Source: Eonycteris spelaea
Lineage: Eukaryota > Chordata > Mammalia > Chiroptera > Pteropodidae
DNA: 64,000 bases
Direction of reading: 5' to 3'
NCBI GenBank assembly: GCA_003508835.1
Contig: PUFA01000034.1
Location: forward strand, 4,552,501 to 4,616,500
Made by a program: the position numbers and the translations under genes. Shown piece by piece: positions 10,716-23,330 of the stretch; position 1 is the first letter of the stretch; every line of letters starts with the position of its first letter. The notes beneath the pieces were generated by a model. That model did not search any database. It saw only the letters and a program-made list of their open reading frames with translations, and had not been told where the DNA came from.

Positions 10716-13129
10716 CAGTGAAAATGTCAGCGGCCCCCCTTTTCCTGGGGAACACCCCCGAGACATCATCAAATCTGTGCTCCGATTCTTTCCTTAGGAG
10801 GTTCGAGTTTGGAGTTGGACTAGAGGTGGGATCAGTTTTTGAGGCCATAGTGGGCACTCTTGAATAATGGGTCCAGGTCCAGCTTCTTAAGGGATTAAGT
10901 GCCTGCTTGCTGCCTTGGCCTTGATGACTGGAAGGACTCTCAAATCTCGACAGTTCTTAGGAAGTGGGACCCGTGCTTGTGACCTTTTTATTTTTTTTTT
11001 GCCATGACGATAGAGCAAGTGAAGGGTGAAGCTGGTTTGGGGTCTGGAGCTTCATACCTCAGAGTTGACAGGAAATGGGGTCACACTGTGCCCCTAACTC
11101 ACCAGTGGTAAATGACTGACCGAAAAATGAAACATTTCACCAGATTTTCTAAGTGGTGGTTGTCTTAATAGCCGCCTCAAATGAACTCACTAAGTGGAGA
11201 ATCACCAAGACACGGGCTCGCACTGCCGACCCAGGTCACGCTCGTCACCCATGCTGGCTTCACCTGCAGGGGCTTCCTTCTGTGAGGACTTTCTACAGCC
11301 AGTCTGTGTCAAACATCTGACAAGCATCTTCTCTTACTCTTCTCTTACTCTTACTTCTCTTACTATAAACGAGTTTATAGTATTTCTGTTTTTTATTTAA
11401 GGATGAGGAAACAGAGGCATCCGGAGGTCCAAACACTAGGAGTAGGTCGAACCCTAAATTTAACCCAGATTTGCCTAGCTCTTGGCAAATACTAGACTTA
11501 GGAGCCTAGTTGTGGCCTCCCCAAGTTATGTGTGAACCTGGACGCTCACTTATGTTTGATCCAATCACAAGGGGAAGCTTCTAGACTCCCTTTATGTCAG
11601 CCCAGCTCCTGAGATGGGTCTTTCAGGGGACACCTCAAGGCCAGGTTTGCAAAGTAGGCTTGGCTGTGGTCTAGTGAGTGGCCCTTAACCCATAGTTTCT
11701 TACTCCCCAGCGCAGAGAAGCACGACTCTGACTCCCCAAAATTGAAATGCTGGGAGGTGGCTGGGCCTCTTCCGCTTCTGTTTCGATGCAGATACTGCTG
11801 CTTCCAAACCGATGCCGAGAGGGGCCCGTGAATGAAACCGATGACTTCATTTGACCTGGTGACTGTTGGATGCACCTGATTAAGGAAACCGCTTTTCCTA
11901 TGACCCAGATGAGAAGTGCTGACATCGCCACATGACAGATGTGTCACCCTTCACCTTTGGCGGTCTCTTTTTGATGGGTGCATCTTACTTCTGGACTTGT
12001 CAATGCCTTGTGGCAATTTGACCTTGTTTTCCTCCTGCCCGAATCCCGGAAAGCCTCCTGTGTTGATTATTGTACATCATGGACTCCTCTGAGGCTGTTT
12101 TTCACCGACTCTGGTGCTATCCCTGAAACAGTGTTCCCTCTTCATACGGGACTTTTGTGTTTTTTAGTTCTCTGCTTCCAGATAGCTCTGATGTCCTGCC
12201 CGTTCAGTATCGTGCCTTCCCACGAAACCGCTCCGTGGCAGTGATCTGCCACCAGCGTCTGTGACGGAGCATGGGCCGGGCCTCAGAACCCTAGGGATGA
12301 ACCCCTGGGACACTGTGCTATTACAGGCGGTGCCTGAGATACTATGTGACTCATGGCAACCCACGTCCCGCACCCCAATTAGATGACCAGTAAGGAGATT
12401 TTCCTGCACGGTCTGCTTTTTTCTGCCCTTCCAGCCCTCGATGTGCTTTAACGTCTTCGTTGATTTGGATTTGTATAAAAAGCCCGGGGGACAATGCCTT
12501 GCATTTTTTTTTTTTCCGTTTTTTAAACCGCAGCCATTAATTTTCAATTTGAAAGCACTTGGCGAAAATTGCTGCGTGTGCTGAGTGCTTTTACAGAATT
12601 CCTTCAGTTTCACCAAAGATTCAGGGTGCTTAGGTTTGCCTGAAGCAGATTGATACGTGACCTCCTTTTTCATTCCAGGACATCGTCGCCTCTTAGCACT
12701 TATTGATTTTGCAGAACAGCGTGTTCCTTTCCCATGTCACAAGTGCTTCCTTAAGCAGTGTCAGACTGCTCCATTTAAAGTCCCATTCGGCTTTTTAGGG
12801 CTGGCCCAGGGAGAGCTTTGCTGTTTCGATGGAAGTCTTAATGGTAACGTTGGTAATTACTAGGATCCTGTTTCATTTTTTGCTCTACCAGATGGTTTCA
12901 GATGCTACAGATTAGGGTGAAATATCCCAAGTCATTAGTAAATGAGTTTCTTTTAGGTGGGATAAGGCCAACTGAAAGTAAGTCTGGACTAAGGAATACG
13001 TGGTACCTGGGTATGATCCTGGGACGACTCCCCTTTATTCACTGCACCCCCCAATAACACAAACAAAGTTATGTTTGGTGGTTTTATTCATTTAAGGTAA
13101 GCATTGTCTCTGGTCATTAAACCTTTGTA

Positions 13130-13550
13130 TTAATTGGTTACTGCTGTGTAACAAACCATTCCAAAACTTAGTGGGCTTAATATAGCCATTTACTGCTTAT
13201 AATTTGGGCAGGGCTTGGCTGGGCTCTCTTCTCTGCTCCATGTGGTGTTGGGTGTACTCATGCTTCTGTGGTCATCTGACAAGTCAGCTGAGTGGAGCTG
13301 GGACTAGCTGGGCCTGGATGACCTCCTCTCATGGCTGGCAGTGGCTGGAGTGATAGGGACAGCAGGGCCACACATCTCTCATCATCCAGCAGATCGGTCT
13401 ACACTTCCACATGGAAGCTAGCTTCCAAAAGCAGCAAGAGAGGACAAGGCCCCATGCACAAACACTTTTTAGATTCTTCCGTTATGGCTTCTAATGTCTT
13501 ATTGGCATATGCAAGCCCAGGGCCAAGCCCATAGACTCCATTTGTGACCT
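13130..13550 (-). repeat. MLT1-like LTR (ERVL-MaLR type), antisense
   Basis: It begins with 'ttggttactgctgtgtaacaaacc' and 'cttagtgggctta', then 'gcagggcttggctgggctctcttctctgctccatgtggtg'. This is the usual antisense text of a common old mammalian LTR. The subfamily is uncertain. A CA microsatellite follows directly. Confidence 0.45.
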
Positions 13551-13585
13551 TTTTTTTTCTTTTCGATATACCACAATTTTAAATC

Positions 13586-13600
13586 CACACACACACACAC

Positions 13601-13634
<34 letters not shown>
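13586..13634. repeat. (CA)n microsatellite
   Basis: A CA dinucleotide run with one interruption (an extra A near 13601). Confidence 0.95.
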
Positions 13635-13637
<3 letters not shown>

Positions 13638-14589
13638 GAGGACAAAGAAAGCTGAAAAATAAAACAATGTGTAGGCATTGACTGCTTGAGGTGGAAGAGA
13701 TGCGACCCCACAGTACTTGCTCACTTGGATAATAAGTAATATCTGGGAGGCGACTTATTTCTTTACTTCACAACTATGTATAGACTGGGTCTCGTCTCTG
13801 CTTTATGCCAAGGAAGTTTCATTTTCCACTTTAGATTATTACTGTACATAGTCTACTAGGATCTCAAGTCACCAAAAAAAACCCCCACCCACTTTTGATA
13901 TTACACTGCATTATGACCTCTTAAATGAATAAATGACTTATTTTCAGGCATCTTTAATATTCATTCAGTAAAGGCAATAGGAACAGAATTCAGAATTTAC
14001 TCAAATCATTGAATTCTGACTCCAATTTATTTGCATTTGAAATTTTAATTTGTGTTCTGTTGCCTTCAGGCGCAGTTCTGGTCATTAACCTTGGCTTTAG
14101 CCAAAGTCCTGCCTCAGAGTCGGCTTCCGCCCTTCTGAGTTCACGGCCCTCAGGGAAGGTTGCCGAGTGGGACACGTGTGCTTCTGAAAATGGTCCTGAG
14201 TGACTATGAGAGATCGCCTCAGTGTTGAACGACCTTGAGGATTCGGTTGGGTTTACTTGCAAATGGCAGTGCCTATTAGGGACGTTAGACTTTTGCCTGG
14301 AGCCTTTGAATGTCCCCAGTGATGGGAGAATGAAAGTAAATATCCTCAGGGGGAAAAGACATCGAAGGCTTGCATTGCGTGTTCCACGTACCAACATTTT
14401 CTGGGAAAAATCTCAACCACAATGTTTTGTTTTCCATCTCCCGAATACTTTGGTACCCAACTCTGCTTCCACGAGGTTGCCTTTTATCACTAGAAGCAGC
14501 ACAACTTTGTCAGATCGTGTTTTCCAATTATTGGGTTGTGAAAATTATTAGTGTAGCCAGTCTACTGCTTTTAAAAATTTTTTCAAAAA

Positions 14590-15050
14590 TTAAAAAACCA
14601 TTTCCAGCTTTATTGAGATGTAATGGACATGTAGCGTTGGTAAGACATATAATCCATCGATTAGATACTCTTACGTATTTCGAAATGATGACCGCCAAGC
14701 GTTAGTAAAACTTCCGTAATTACCGCTTCTTTTCTGTGGCGAGGACATTTAAAATCTACACTCTCTGCCATTTTCGAGTGTACCATACAGTATTGTTAAC
14801 TATGATCACCCTCCTGTGCATTGGATCCCCAGAACTTACTTACACCTTACAGGTGGAAGTTCGTGGTCTCACCAGCACCTCCTCATCTTCCGCAAACCTG
14901 CCTCGGGGAACCACCTTCTACTCTCCGTGACTGCGAGTTCCGCTGGCCGTTTCTGGACAGTAGTATTCCTTTAGCTAAAATGCTATTCCCACGGGTCAAG
15001 GAAGCTGGATTAGAGATGTGGGAATACAGCTGTGTTCACTCATCTTAGTT
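14590..15050 (-). repeat. L1M 3'-region fragment, antisense
   Basis: The + strand shows 'agctttattgagatgtaatggacatgta', 'accatacagtattgttaactatgatcaccctcctgtgcattggatc' and 'ccttctactctccgtgactgcgagttc', the reverse complement of an old L1 3' UTR. Many positions differ from the remembered consensus by gain of CpG. Confidence 0.65.
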
Positions 15051-15499
15051 TAGACTTGTTTCTCCTCATGCTGAGCAGGTAGATGTGACTCCCAGTCCTA
15101 CAGCGAGGGTTATAAATGTTCGCCACTTCTATAGCCTCTCCTTTCCTCCTCTTGGCCTTCCGTTTCAAATTCGGCATGTGCTGTCAGTTTGAGACTTCTC
15201 TGCATTGCTTTCTTCCCTAAGCAAATTCCTGGAGGGGTGTAGTTTCATTTAGTCTGTGTGTCTATGGCTGGTAGGTCATCTGTACGTTTCACTGTCGGTT
15301 CATTTACATGCCTGTGACTGGTAAGTGTTCTGACTGCATGTTTCATGGCTGGTTTATTGATATGCTGAGGAGACGCCATGGCTATTAAAACATTACTGTG
15401 CCATATCTAGGGCTCGCCATAGATAACTCCAACCACTTTCCTGCAGTTTTGAAAACCAGAGGTTTGGGGAGATGTTGCATACTTTGCTATTCTATAGCT

Positions 15500-15692
15500 C
15501 AGCGGTTCTCAGACTTCAGTGTGCAGTAGAATCAGGTAGATGGCCTCCTAAATCTCAGAGTTCTGGGTCTCACCCACAGAGTTTCTCATTCAGTGGGTCA
15601 TGGGTGGGGCCTGGGAGCTGACATTTCTAACGTGTTCCCAGGTGATGCTGACGCTGCTAGTCTGGGGACCGCACTGTGGGGACCACTTATAG
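15500..15692 (+). mobile_element. MER5A-type hAT-Charlie element
   Basis: This is a near full-length non-autonomous DNA transposon. It starts 'cagcggttctcagacttcagtg', has the central 'cacagagtttctcattcagtggg' and 'ggtggggcctgggagctgacatttctaac', and ends 'tggggaccactta'. Confidence 0.8.
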
Positions 15693-18489
15693 AGAGGGAT
15701 GACACAGACACAAGCCCTTTTGGGGTCAAACATCTCAAAATTTCTCGTACTTCTTAACATTTAAAATTTTCTCTTGTTAGTATAGATACTTGCATGAAAA
15801 TAGTCATGCGGGTTTTATTTTCTCTCCAATGTGCTGTGATAGAAGCTTAATATTTGATTTTGTTCCAGTTTCCATCCGCTGCCCATCTGGGTCCCATGTC
15901 CATCTTGATACTTTCCACACTGAGAAACCTCTAGAATGTGAGGGATTTAACTTATACTTTCTTTTCTAAATCTCCTCATTATTCTCCTCACCTCAACTAT
16001 AAACCAGGCCAGTTTCATGTGTGTACATATAAACATGCAAGATGATCAGTTGAGTTTATGGGATTATTTCATGAAAACATTTTACATATTGTTCGTAAGT
16101 AAACACATATACCACGATAATCTTAAAATCATGTTGTAAATATTTCCTTGCCATTATAATCTTGAATCTTGGTGCTTTCGTTAGAGTGTTGCAAACATTT
16201 GCATTTTTAAAAGTAATTTTTAAGAAAAATGGCCACTTTGTAATGGATAATTTTAACTGTAATTATGATATGTTTAGAGAATGTCTAGGTGACCTTGTTT
16301 GTAAACCGTAGTGTATAGATGTTAAGCTTTATTCTTAAAGGAAACAAAATTTCTTCTTTAAACTTCTGAATCTCCTTATGCCATATATATTTTCTTATAT
16401 TCTTTATATTGCTCTTCTTTTGTTAAACTGTTGAGCAACATCTTTTTTTTTTTCTTTTAGCTGGTACAGATCATAGGTAGAATCCACCCTCTAGTGGCCA
16501 AAAGCATCATGAAATAAATGACATTTATATGATGAAGATAAAAAATTACGAAGAGATTGGGTTTTTCATGTGACTGGTTTGTGTGCTAGTTTTGAAGGCA
16601 GTCAAGAGAAGACTTCTAGAAATGTTTAGTTCAATGTGGTTGGACAAATTCACAAGATGATGGATAAGTTTAAGGTCAAAATGCCTTTACTTATGCAAGC
16701 GCTTCTGTTTAAGCACTATTGGGTTTTCTTGACTTCTGAGGCCCTTCGTAAGCATAGTCACAATTTAGCTGTCTCATGTACAATATATCTGTTTGTTCTT
16801 AAATGTTTTTTTGAAGGAGAATACTCTTTGTAAGGACATAACTCAGAGTAGTGATTGTTTGCTTTCCTACCATATGCTTACGATTTTTTTTCTTCAAATA
16901 TGAGTTATGACATACACTCAATAAATCTAGAGATATTTCAGGATTTTTCATACCTCTAGAGATTTTCTTTTCTACATATTAAAAGATATAATTCTCCTTT
17001 TAAAAGAGTTTTATTAGCAATGCAACTTATAATGCTATTTCTCATGTCTTAAAAAGTCTCCTAAGAAAACTAGATTTTTTTCCCCTTTATACACTGTAAG
17101 AATCACCCTCATCTCCTCCCCTTCCACCTAAAACTATGCCCTTGATGAAGTCAAACTTTTTCTAATATTCCCCATTCTCCTATTGCCCACAAACTGTTAA
17201 AGACAGAGCATGGCCATCACTTGCCCTGGTAATCAACAATATGATTTGCAGTTGTAATACAAATAAAATGCTTACAAAACACCTATGATATTACTCCTTT
17301 GAGTTACACAAGTCGCATATTTCCATCGTGGAAAATTAGAAGATTTGAATACGCATATTTAAAATATGAAAAAATCATCCCTTAATTTCACTGCCCAGCA
17401 AAAACCGCTGTCGATTTTGGAATATATTTTCTCAGGCGTTTTTATTTACATTCGTCCAAATCAGACGTTCGTAAAGAAAAGAGCTCTGGCTGGAAGCGAA
17501 GGGAAGTACTAGACTTATTTTGCCCTACAATTCTACTTTCCCAGCAAATTCAATTCAGCCACTGTGATCGAGCATCTTCTCTATTCAGCAACCTGTGTGC
17601 TAAGGAAATGAGAACGGACAGCTGTTAAAGAGAAAACAGAGTTTGGCATCAAAGATCGAGCAGTGAGTTAGAGTTACTGCCAAGCAGGAAACCAGATCCA
17701 GCACAGAGGTTAGTCTCCGGAGACGAGGCTGAGGAAAGGGGAAAGGATAGGTTTTTAGAGAGCCGAACATAAACAGACTCTGTTTCCCATTAGAAGAATC
17801 CAGGTATTTGAGCTTCCGACTGGTGAGATCTGGGCTAAGCACCCGGGCACTGTGGAAGGGCAGAGCTGGTGCTGTTTGTGTTTTTCCAGTAAGTGGGTGC
17901 CCTTTAGGGTCGTGGTGCTCGGTGCCTTCACTGCGCAGGCGAGGGGGCCACCTGTTTCAGAATTACCGGACCCGTATTGTCTTTTAGAATTAGGTTTGCA
18001 TTGCAGTCAACAGACCAGGTGACCGCAAGTCACATTTATTAGGTACTTGCTGGGCACTATGCCGGATGCTTTCTTGGTGTTCCTTCATGTGTGAAGCCAA
18101 GCACATGTCCTGTTGGGGGCGTGGTGACAGTCCCTCCTTTTATGAGAGACCTTCTTTGCCACGAGTTACCTTGATGGAAGATGGCATTGAGCCAGTGATA
18201 CCGGTGGCCCAGAGATCTGCACATGTGAACACTCAACACTGGAGAGGTTACAAAAAGAGTTTAGTGTATAGAAACTGGTGTCAAATACATTTTATTTTAA
18301 TAAAGAATAACTTGAGAAACAAGAACCCTACAGTATCTCATTGTCTCTCGAACTCTCCAATGACTCCCCTCCCCCGTGCCCCGGTGTCTCGGTGACCCTT
18401 CAAGAGCAATGTCCAAGGTTGATACACCAGGTGGCGAACTGGCAGGGACCCGCTTTCTGCTTGTGATTCCATCACTTGCTGAACTAGTG

Positions 18490-18680
18490 TCTCTTTCTCG
18501 CTCTTCTTATCTTTCTGGGTGTTTCTCTGGGTCTTCTTTTTTCCCGTCTCCATCCTGATGCTGCTGGATCTCTGTCTTCCCCTTCCTCTCTGTGTCCTTC
18601 TCCCGTGCCGCCTCCTCTTCTTTCTGCTCTCTCTCTCTCCCTCTCTGTGTGAACTTGTCGAATCCTCATGACAACCCCAG
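18490..18680. repeat. Pyrimidine-rich low-complexity region
   Basis: C/T-rich sequence with many tctct and ccttc words. The purine-rich minus-strand frames (Arg/Glu/Lys-rich) here are compositional artefacts. Confidence 0.6.
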
Positions 18681-19269
18681 AGTGATGGGCCTGACGAGTC
18701 CCAATTTCTACATGAGGAATTGAGGGACTTGCCTGAGGCCACACCGTTGATCCTGTATGTTCTTACTCTCCCAGGGTGTCCCCACAATGTGTTACCTAGT
18801 GTATTTTTTTTTTTTTGCCATGACCTCTGTAACAAAATACCCCCCTTCTTCAACTTTTTGTGTCTTCTAACCTAAAACATTTCTTTTTGACTTACAGTAT
18901 GGTAGATCCCCCTCAGCACCTAGTTCATGCTTGGCAACATGGCCAGAATTCAGCAACTATTTGTTCAAATAAACTGATGCATTTTTTTTCCTTCAGGTTG
19001 CTTCTGTTTTCCTGGGAGAAACTGTCAGTTCCTTTGTTCGATTAAGACCTACTTTGAGAAAGTGGTTCCATACTCCTGTCCACCTCATCCCTCCTCCCCA
19101 GTCCCAGCTTACGAACGCATTCTGTTGTATTTGAAAGTGTCTAGAACAGAAATTGGCCTATAGAAGGGGACTCGATACATGACGATTGGTCCATTTGTTC
19201 TGAAAGGAATTGCGGCATCTCTGGATAAGACTTGCTCGGAGCCTAGAGCTCAGTTTCATCCTCTGCCCC

Positions 19270-19985
19270 TTTCTCCTCCTTCACATTCGTTGCCATTCAT
19301 TGCTTTTACTTTTAAAATGACCCTTGACACTAATTCTCTGTCTGGCAGTGCCCCAACCTGCATCCAGCCGTGTTTCCCCCAGGACCCGTCACCGTCGCCT
19401 CTTAACTGGTTTCTCTACATGGATTCTCCCATTCTCCAAAAGGTAGCTGGAGTGATTTTTCCAAAATGCAAATCTGATTTTGTCACGCACCCCTCCTCCA
19501 CTTTATAAAAGGTGTCACCTGATCTGGCATCTCTCTGTCTCTTGTTTCTCCTCCAGCTTTTGCTCTTGAGTGGTCCCCAACCCATCTCCAGAAGGGGCCA
19601 CGAACCATGATCCATCCCCTCTGTCCGCTCCCCCCCCCTCCATGGGACTTCTGCGTGAGCTGTTTACTCCTCCCACTCCATTGATACCTACTCACCGCTC
19701 ACCTCTCAGCTCACTGTCCCTTCCTCGGGGCGGCCTTCCCAGACCTTGGCCAAGGTCAGCTCTCCTGCTTCTCTTCCCTCCTGACACCTCAGACCCCTCA
19801 CTGCTCACACTCACCCAGTCATGATTTTGTAATTATTCAGATGATCGTTTGGTGTCTTCCTTTTTAAAAAGGCCTCATTAGACGCATTCTGTCTGTTTTC
19901 ACTCAGCCTTAGAGCCCTAGTGGTTAGCACAGTGCCTGGCACATTGTAGGTGCTTCGGAACTACTTTTCGAATTAAAGAATGAGT
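19270..19985 (+). repeat. L2 LINE 3' portion
   Basis: Landmarks in order are 'ccagagtgattttccaaaatgcaaatctgattttgtcac' type text near 19450, 'ggcggccttcccagacc' near 19731, and the classic L2 tail 'agcacagtgcctggcacattgtaggtgctt' near 19926-19955. This is an old mammalian LINE with no intact frame. Confidence 0.75.
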
Positions 19986-20458
19986 TGATCAGGGAGGCAA
20001 ACCGGAGACCCGAAGCACAGCTCAGCCCTCCTCTCGTGGGTACTAAAGGCATCGGGTGTTCGCGGTGATGGAGCACGTAGACTCCCTGCCCAAGCCGTCA
20101 GGGCAGGACTCTTCTTCGTCATCCACCCTTCGGCGGCCCAGGGAGGAAGGGGAAGTTCGTAGGTGGCTCAGCACCATGTGAGTTCCAGGGAGGTCGGAGA
20201 ACCTGCAGCCGTAACTGAGCTGCTCACGCCCCTTCCACTTTGATGTTCCTTAGGACCCAAGAGCGGAAATGGTGATTGATGTGGGTCACTTCACATCTGC
20301 CTCCTCTCCGGCCAAGGTGCCCCTCACACTGAAAGGATGAGAAATTAGGAGTGAAAGAGGCAATGTCAGCTGTCACTGCCCTCCGCGGACAAATTAATGC
20401 TCTGCATTTTCACTTATGCAACCCGCTCCATGTTCACAGACGGCTTCTCTTTGTGCAC

Positions 20459-20497
20459 GTGTGTGTGTGTGTGTGTGCACGCACGCATGTGTGTGTG
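20459..20497. repeat. (TG)n microsatellite, left arm of an inverted pair
   Basis: An imperfect TG run with GCACGCACGC in the middle. A CA-rich run 200 bases downstream (20689-20733) is its imperfect reverse complement. Confidence 0.8.
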
Positions 20498-20688
20498 TAA
20501 CAGGAGGGCATAATTACTCCATGGAAGTCTGTAAGATCTCAACACAGCAGGTCTGTTTAAGACACAGAGTGTCTGAATGCTCAGTAGGATGATATGATCA
20601 GGGGTCCTTGCTACATTTTTTCCTGTTTCTGAAAAAGATTCGCGCTGTGAACATACCAGCAAAGAGAGAAATGAGGTGGACGTATAGA

Positions 20689-20733
20689 CACACATACACA
20701 CGCACACGCACACACACATGCGCACACACACAC
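20689..20733. repeat. (CA)n microsatellite, right arm of an inverted pair
   Basis: An imperfect ACACAC/ACGCAC run pairing in principle with 20459-20497. Confidence 0.8.
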
Positions 20734-21837
20734 AGTTTCCCTCCCAGCAAACCTCTCTGTTCAGTAAAGCGAGTGCGTGCACTGCCCAAGGTGAAGGGCT
20801 CTGCAGGGATCAGCGCGTTCAGGCAGAATCCGAAAGCTCACGGACAATCATCATAAGGCGATAGGACCGTTTTCTCTTGGTCCGCATCTTTAGCTACCCT
20901 AAGCAAGGGCTTTGGAGGGTTTGGTCTCCTGGGAACTGGCCCAAATGTCAATCAGGGAGTCTTGGGTTTTTGCATTTTATGCATTCAACCTGAAACGAGG
21001 GGACGACATCCTCTGAGTTGTGACAAACCGTTAAGGACCCACTCCGTGTCTCCCCCACTCTCTTCAGCCTGAACGTAAGTCAAACAAAAAACCAAACAAG
21101 GCCCCCAAACACGTCACATTCGCTCTCGCCTTGACTTTGGCCTGCAGCCCTCCGCACGGCACGCACGCACACGCATCACCGTTGTTTTACGAAGGTCCCG
21201 TTGGCTTCCTCTCCTTGAGGCGGCGGGGAGCCGTCCAGAGGCCATCCGGCTTCAGCCAGAGCCCCACAGTCTGGGAGATTTCAGTGTGGGATGTGGCGGG
21301 CAGGAGAGGGCCGGCTCTGGGGTAAATGCAGGGTGGGGCCACAGCCTGTCTTACGATGATGCGAATATTTAGATGATGCCGTCTTGTGGCAGGGTTGAGA
21401 GAGAACGTGGAGAAAAGGGGTCAAGCGCCTCTCCAACCCAGAGGCAGCTGTCGTGAGCTGGAACAGTTCGGGCCTGTGGAGTCCTGGCCCACTGTGCCTT
21501 CGCTGATTCAGTTAGTTGTTTGGACCTTGGACTTTGCAGAGGACACAGAGGCGTCCCAACCTAATGGCAGGACATTCAGCAGGGTCCTCTGTAGCTCACA
21601 AGCACTGGCAACGGGGGTGTGGGGTGGCTCTCTGCTCTCTCCTCCGAGCCCCACAGAAACCTCTGTGGGACAACAGTGCTGACGACAGTCACCCGTGGGC
21701 TGGTACCACATCGAACCTACTGCCAGGGTTCTGCCTGAAGTCCTTTTCCGCAATGAATTCACTGTCAGTCTTCACAACAGCCATTTCAAACCTCCTCAGA
21801 TCTCAAGGAGTTTTCATGTGACATAAAAGGATCTAGG

Positions 21838-22058
21838 AAGGTGGTTCTCCAAAGGAGGTGTTTTGTCCCTTAGGGGACATATGGCAATGTCTGGATACAT
21901 TTTCGACTGTCACAGCTGGGGTGTGATGGTGCTTCTAGAGTCTCGTAGGCAGAGTCCAGGGAAGCTGCACCATCCTACAATGCACGGGATGGCTCCCAGT
22001 CGTGAGGAATGATCCAGACCAAAAGGTCGGCAGTGTTGCCATTGAGAACTCCTGATTC
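21838..22058 (+). mobile_element. Non-autonomous hAT-Charlie-type DNA element
   Basis: It shows 'ttaggggacatatggcaatgtctggatacattttcgactgtcacagctgggg', 'catcctacaatgcacgggatggc' and 'cagtgttgccattgagaac', a familiar MER-class DNA transposon. Copies in the opposite orientation lie at 27120-27325 and, partly, at 23985-24110. The exact MER name is not certain. Confidence 0.6.
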
Positions 22059-22064
22059 CGGGTG

Positions 22065-23115
22065 TTATTTACTGAATCGTATGTCCCCCAAATTCATATG
22101 TCAAAACACTAACCCCCAATATGACCATATTTGGAGATGGGGCCTTTAAAGATGTAATTAAGACTCAATATTTATATAAGACAAAACAGATTCTAAAATA
22201 AAGGCTGTAACAAGAGACAAAGAAGGACCCAGTAATCCCACTTCTGGGTATTATGTGAAGAAACACAAAACACTACTGTGCAGGGACATGTGAATCCACA
22301 TATTCATTTCGGCATCATTTACAGTGGCTAAGATGTGGAGGCCGCCTGGGGGTCCATTGATAGATGAAGGGACACGGAAGAGGTGGTACATACATGCCAT
22401 GGCGTGTTACTTAGCCATAAAAGAACAAAGTCTTGCCATCCGAAACAACCTGGGTGCAGCTAGAGGGCATCGTGCTGAGCGAAGCAAGTCAGAGAAAGAC
22501 AGACGTCATCTGTGGAATCTAGAGAACAGGATCAACAACAAGAAAAGCTCATAGATACGGAGAGAATTTCGATGGTTGTCAGATAGGGAGGTGGAGGGAT
22601 GGGGGAGGGAGGAGGGGATTAAGAGGTACGAAAGTTACAAAATTGTCACGGGGCCGTAGAGTACGGCGTGGGGAATAGAGTCAGCAGCACTGTAATAACT
22701 GGGTATGGTGTCAGGTGGGCACTGGATCTGTTGAGATGTTCATTTCATAAGTTATATAAATGTCTAATCACTGCGTTGTACGCCCGAAATTAATATAACG
22801 TATGTCAACGATAATTGAACAAAATATCTAAAAATTAAAAAAAAGACTTCATGAAGTGATACAGATGGGGTTCTAACCCAGTGTGACCGGTGTTACATAA
22901 CCAGGGAGGCACGCCCCCAGAGAAAGGCCGTGTGAGGACGCAGCAAGAGAGTGGCCATCTGCACACGGAGGAGAGAGGCCTCGGGAGAGCCCGAACCTGC
23001 TGACGCCTCGATCTCAGACTTCCAGCTCCAGAGCTATGAGAAAATAGATTTCTGTAGCGTAATCCCCCCCGGTTTCTACTGTTTCGTTATGGGAGCCTTA
23101 GCACACAGACGCACT
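22065..23115 (+). mobile_element. MLT1 LTR (ERVL-MaLR) split by an L1
   Basis: The left part (22065-22165) reads 'tactgaatcgtatgtcccccaaattcatatgtcaaa...' and 'ggagatggggcctttaaagatgtaattaag'. The right part (about 22848-23115) resumes with 'tgtgaggacgcagcaagagagtggccatctgcac', 'gacttccagctccagagctatgagaaaata' and 'gtttcgttatgggagcc'. These are the two halves of a standard MLT1 LTR. The intervening DNA is an L1 3' end, listed separately. Confidence 0.75.
22166..22847 (+). mobile_element. 5'-truncated L1 LINE, 3' end, nested in MLT1
   Basis: It starts within the 3' end of ORF2 ('cccagtaatcccacttctgggtatta', 'catggcgtgttacttagccataaaa', 'gaagcaagtcagagaaagacag') and runs through a 3' UTR to 'aacaaaatatctaaaaattaaaaaaaagact'. 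The UTR text 'aagttatataaatgtctaatcac' recalls bat and related L1 subfamilies. A short 'aagact' appears on both sides and may be part of a target duplication. The open frame at 22324-22554 is the degraded ORF2 C-terminus, not a gene. Confidence 0.75.
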
Positions 23116-23139
23116 AGGTAACACATTTGGGGGAGAACC

Positions 23140-23330
23140 CGGGAAAGCAGGAAGAACACGCGGGATTGGCTGTGTGGCCTTGGGTAAGTTTCTTTCCCTC
23201 TCTGAAGCTTAATTCCCCGTGTATAAATCGGGACTAGTCAGGCGCATCATTTTGGGTCGTCATGAGGATTAAACAAGTTGACACACGCAAAGGGCCCGAT
23301 ACCAAGCAGATGCCACTCACCCGCTACCGG
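23140..23330 (+). repeat. MIR SINE
   Basis: 'ggctgtgtggccttgggtaagtttctttccctctctgaagctt' followed by 'cgtcatgaggattaaacaagttgacac' is the core and 3' half of MIR. Confidence 0.8.

Noticed and set aside
22324..22554. 76-aa frame
   Set aside because: It is the C-terminal relic of L1 ORF2 within the truncated LINE.
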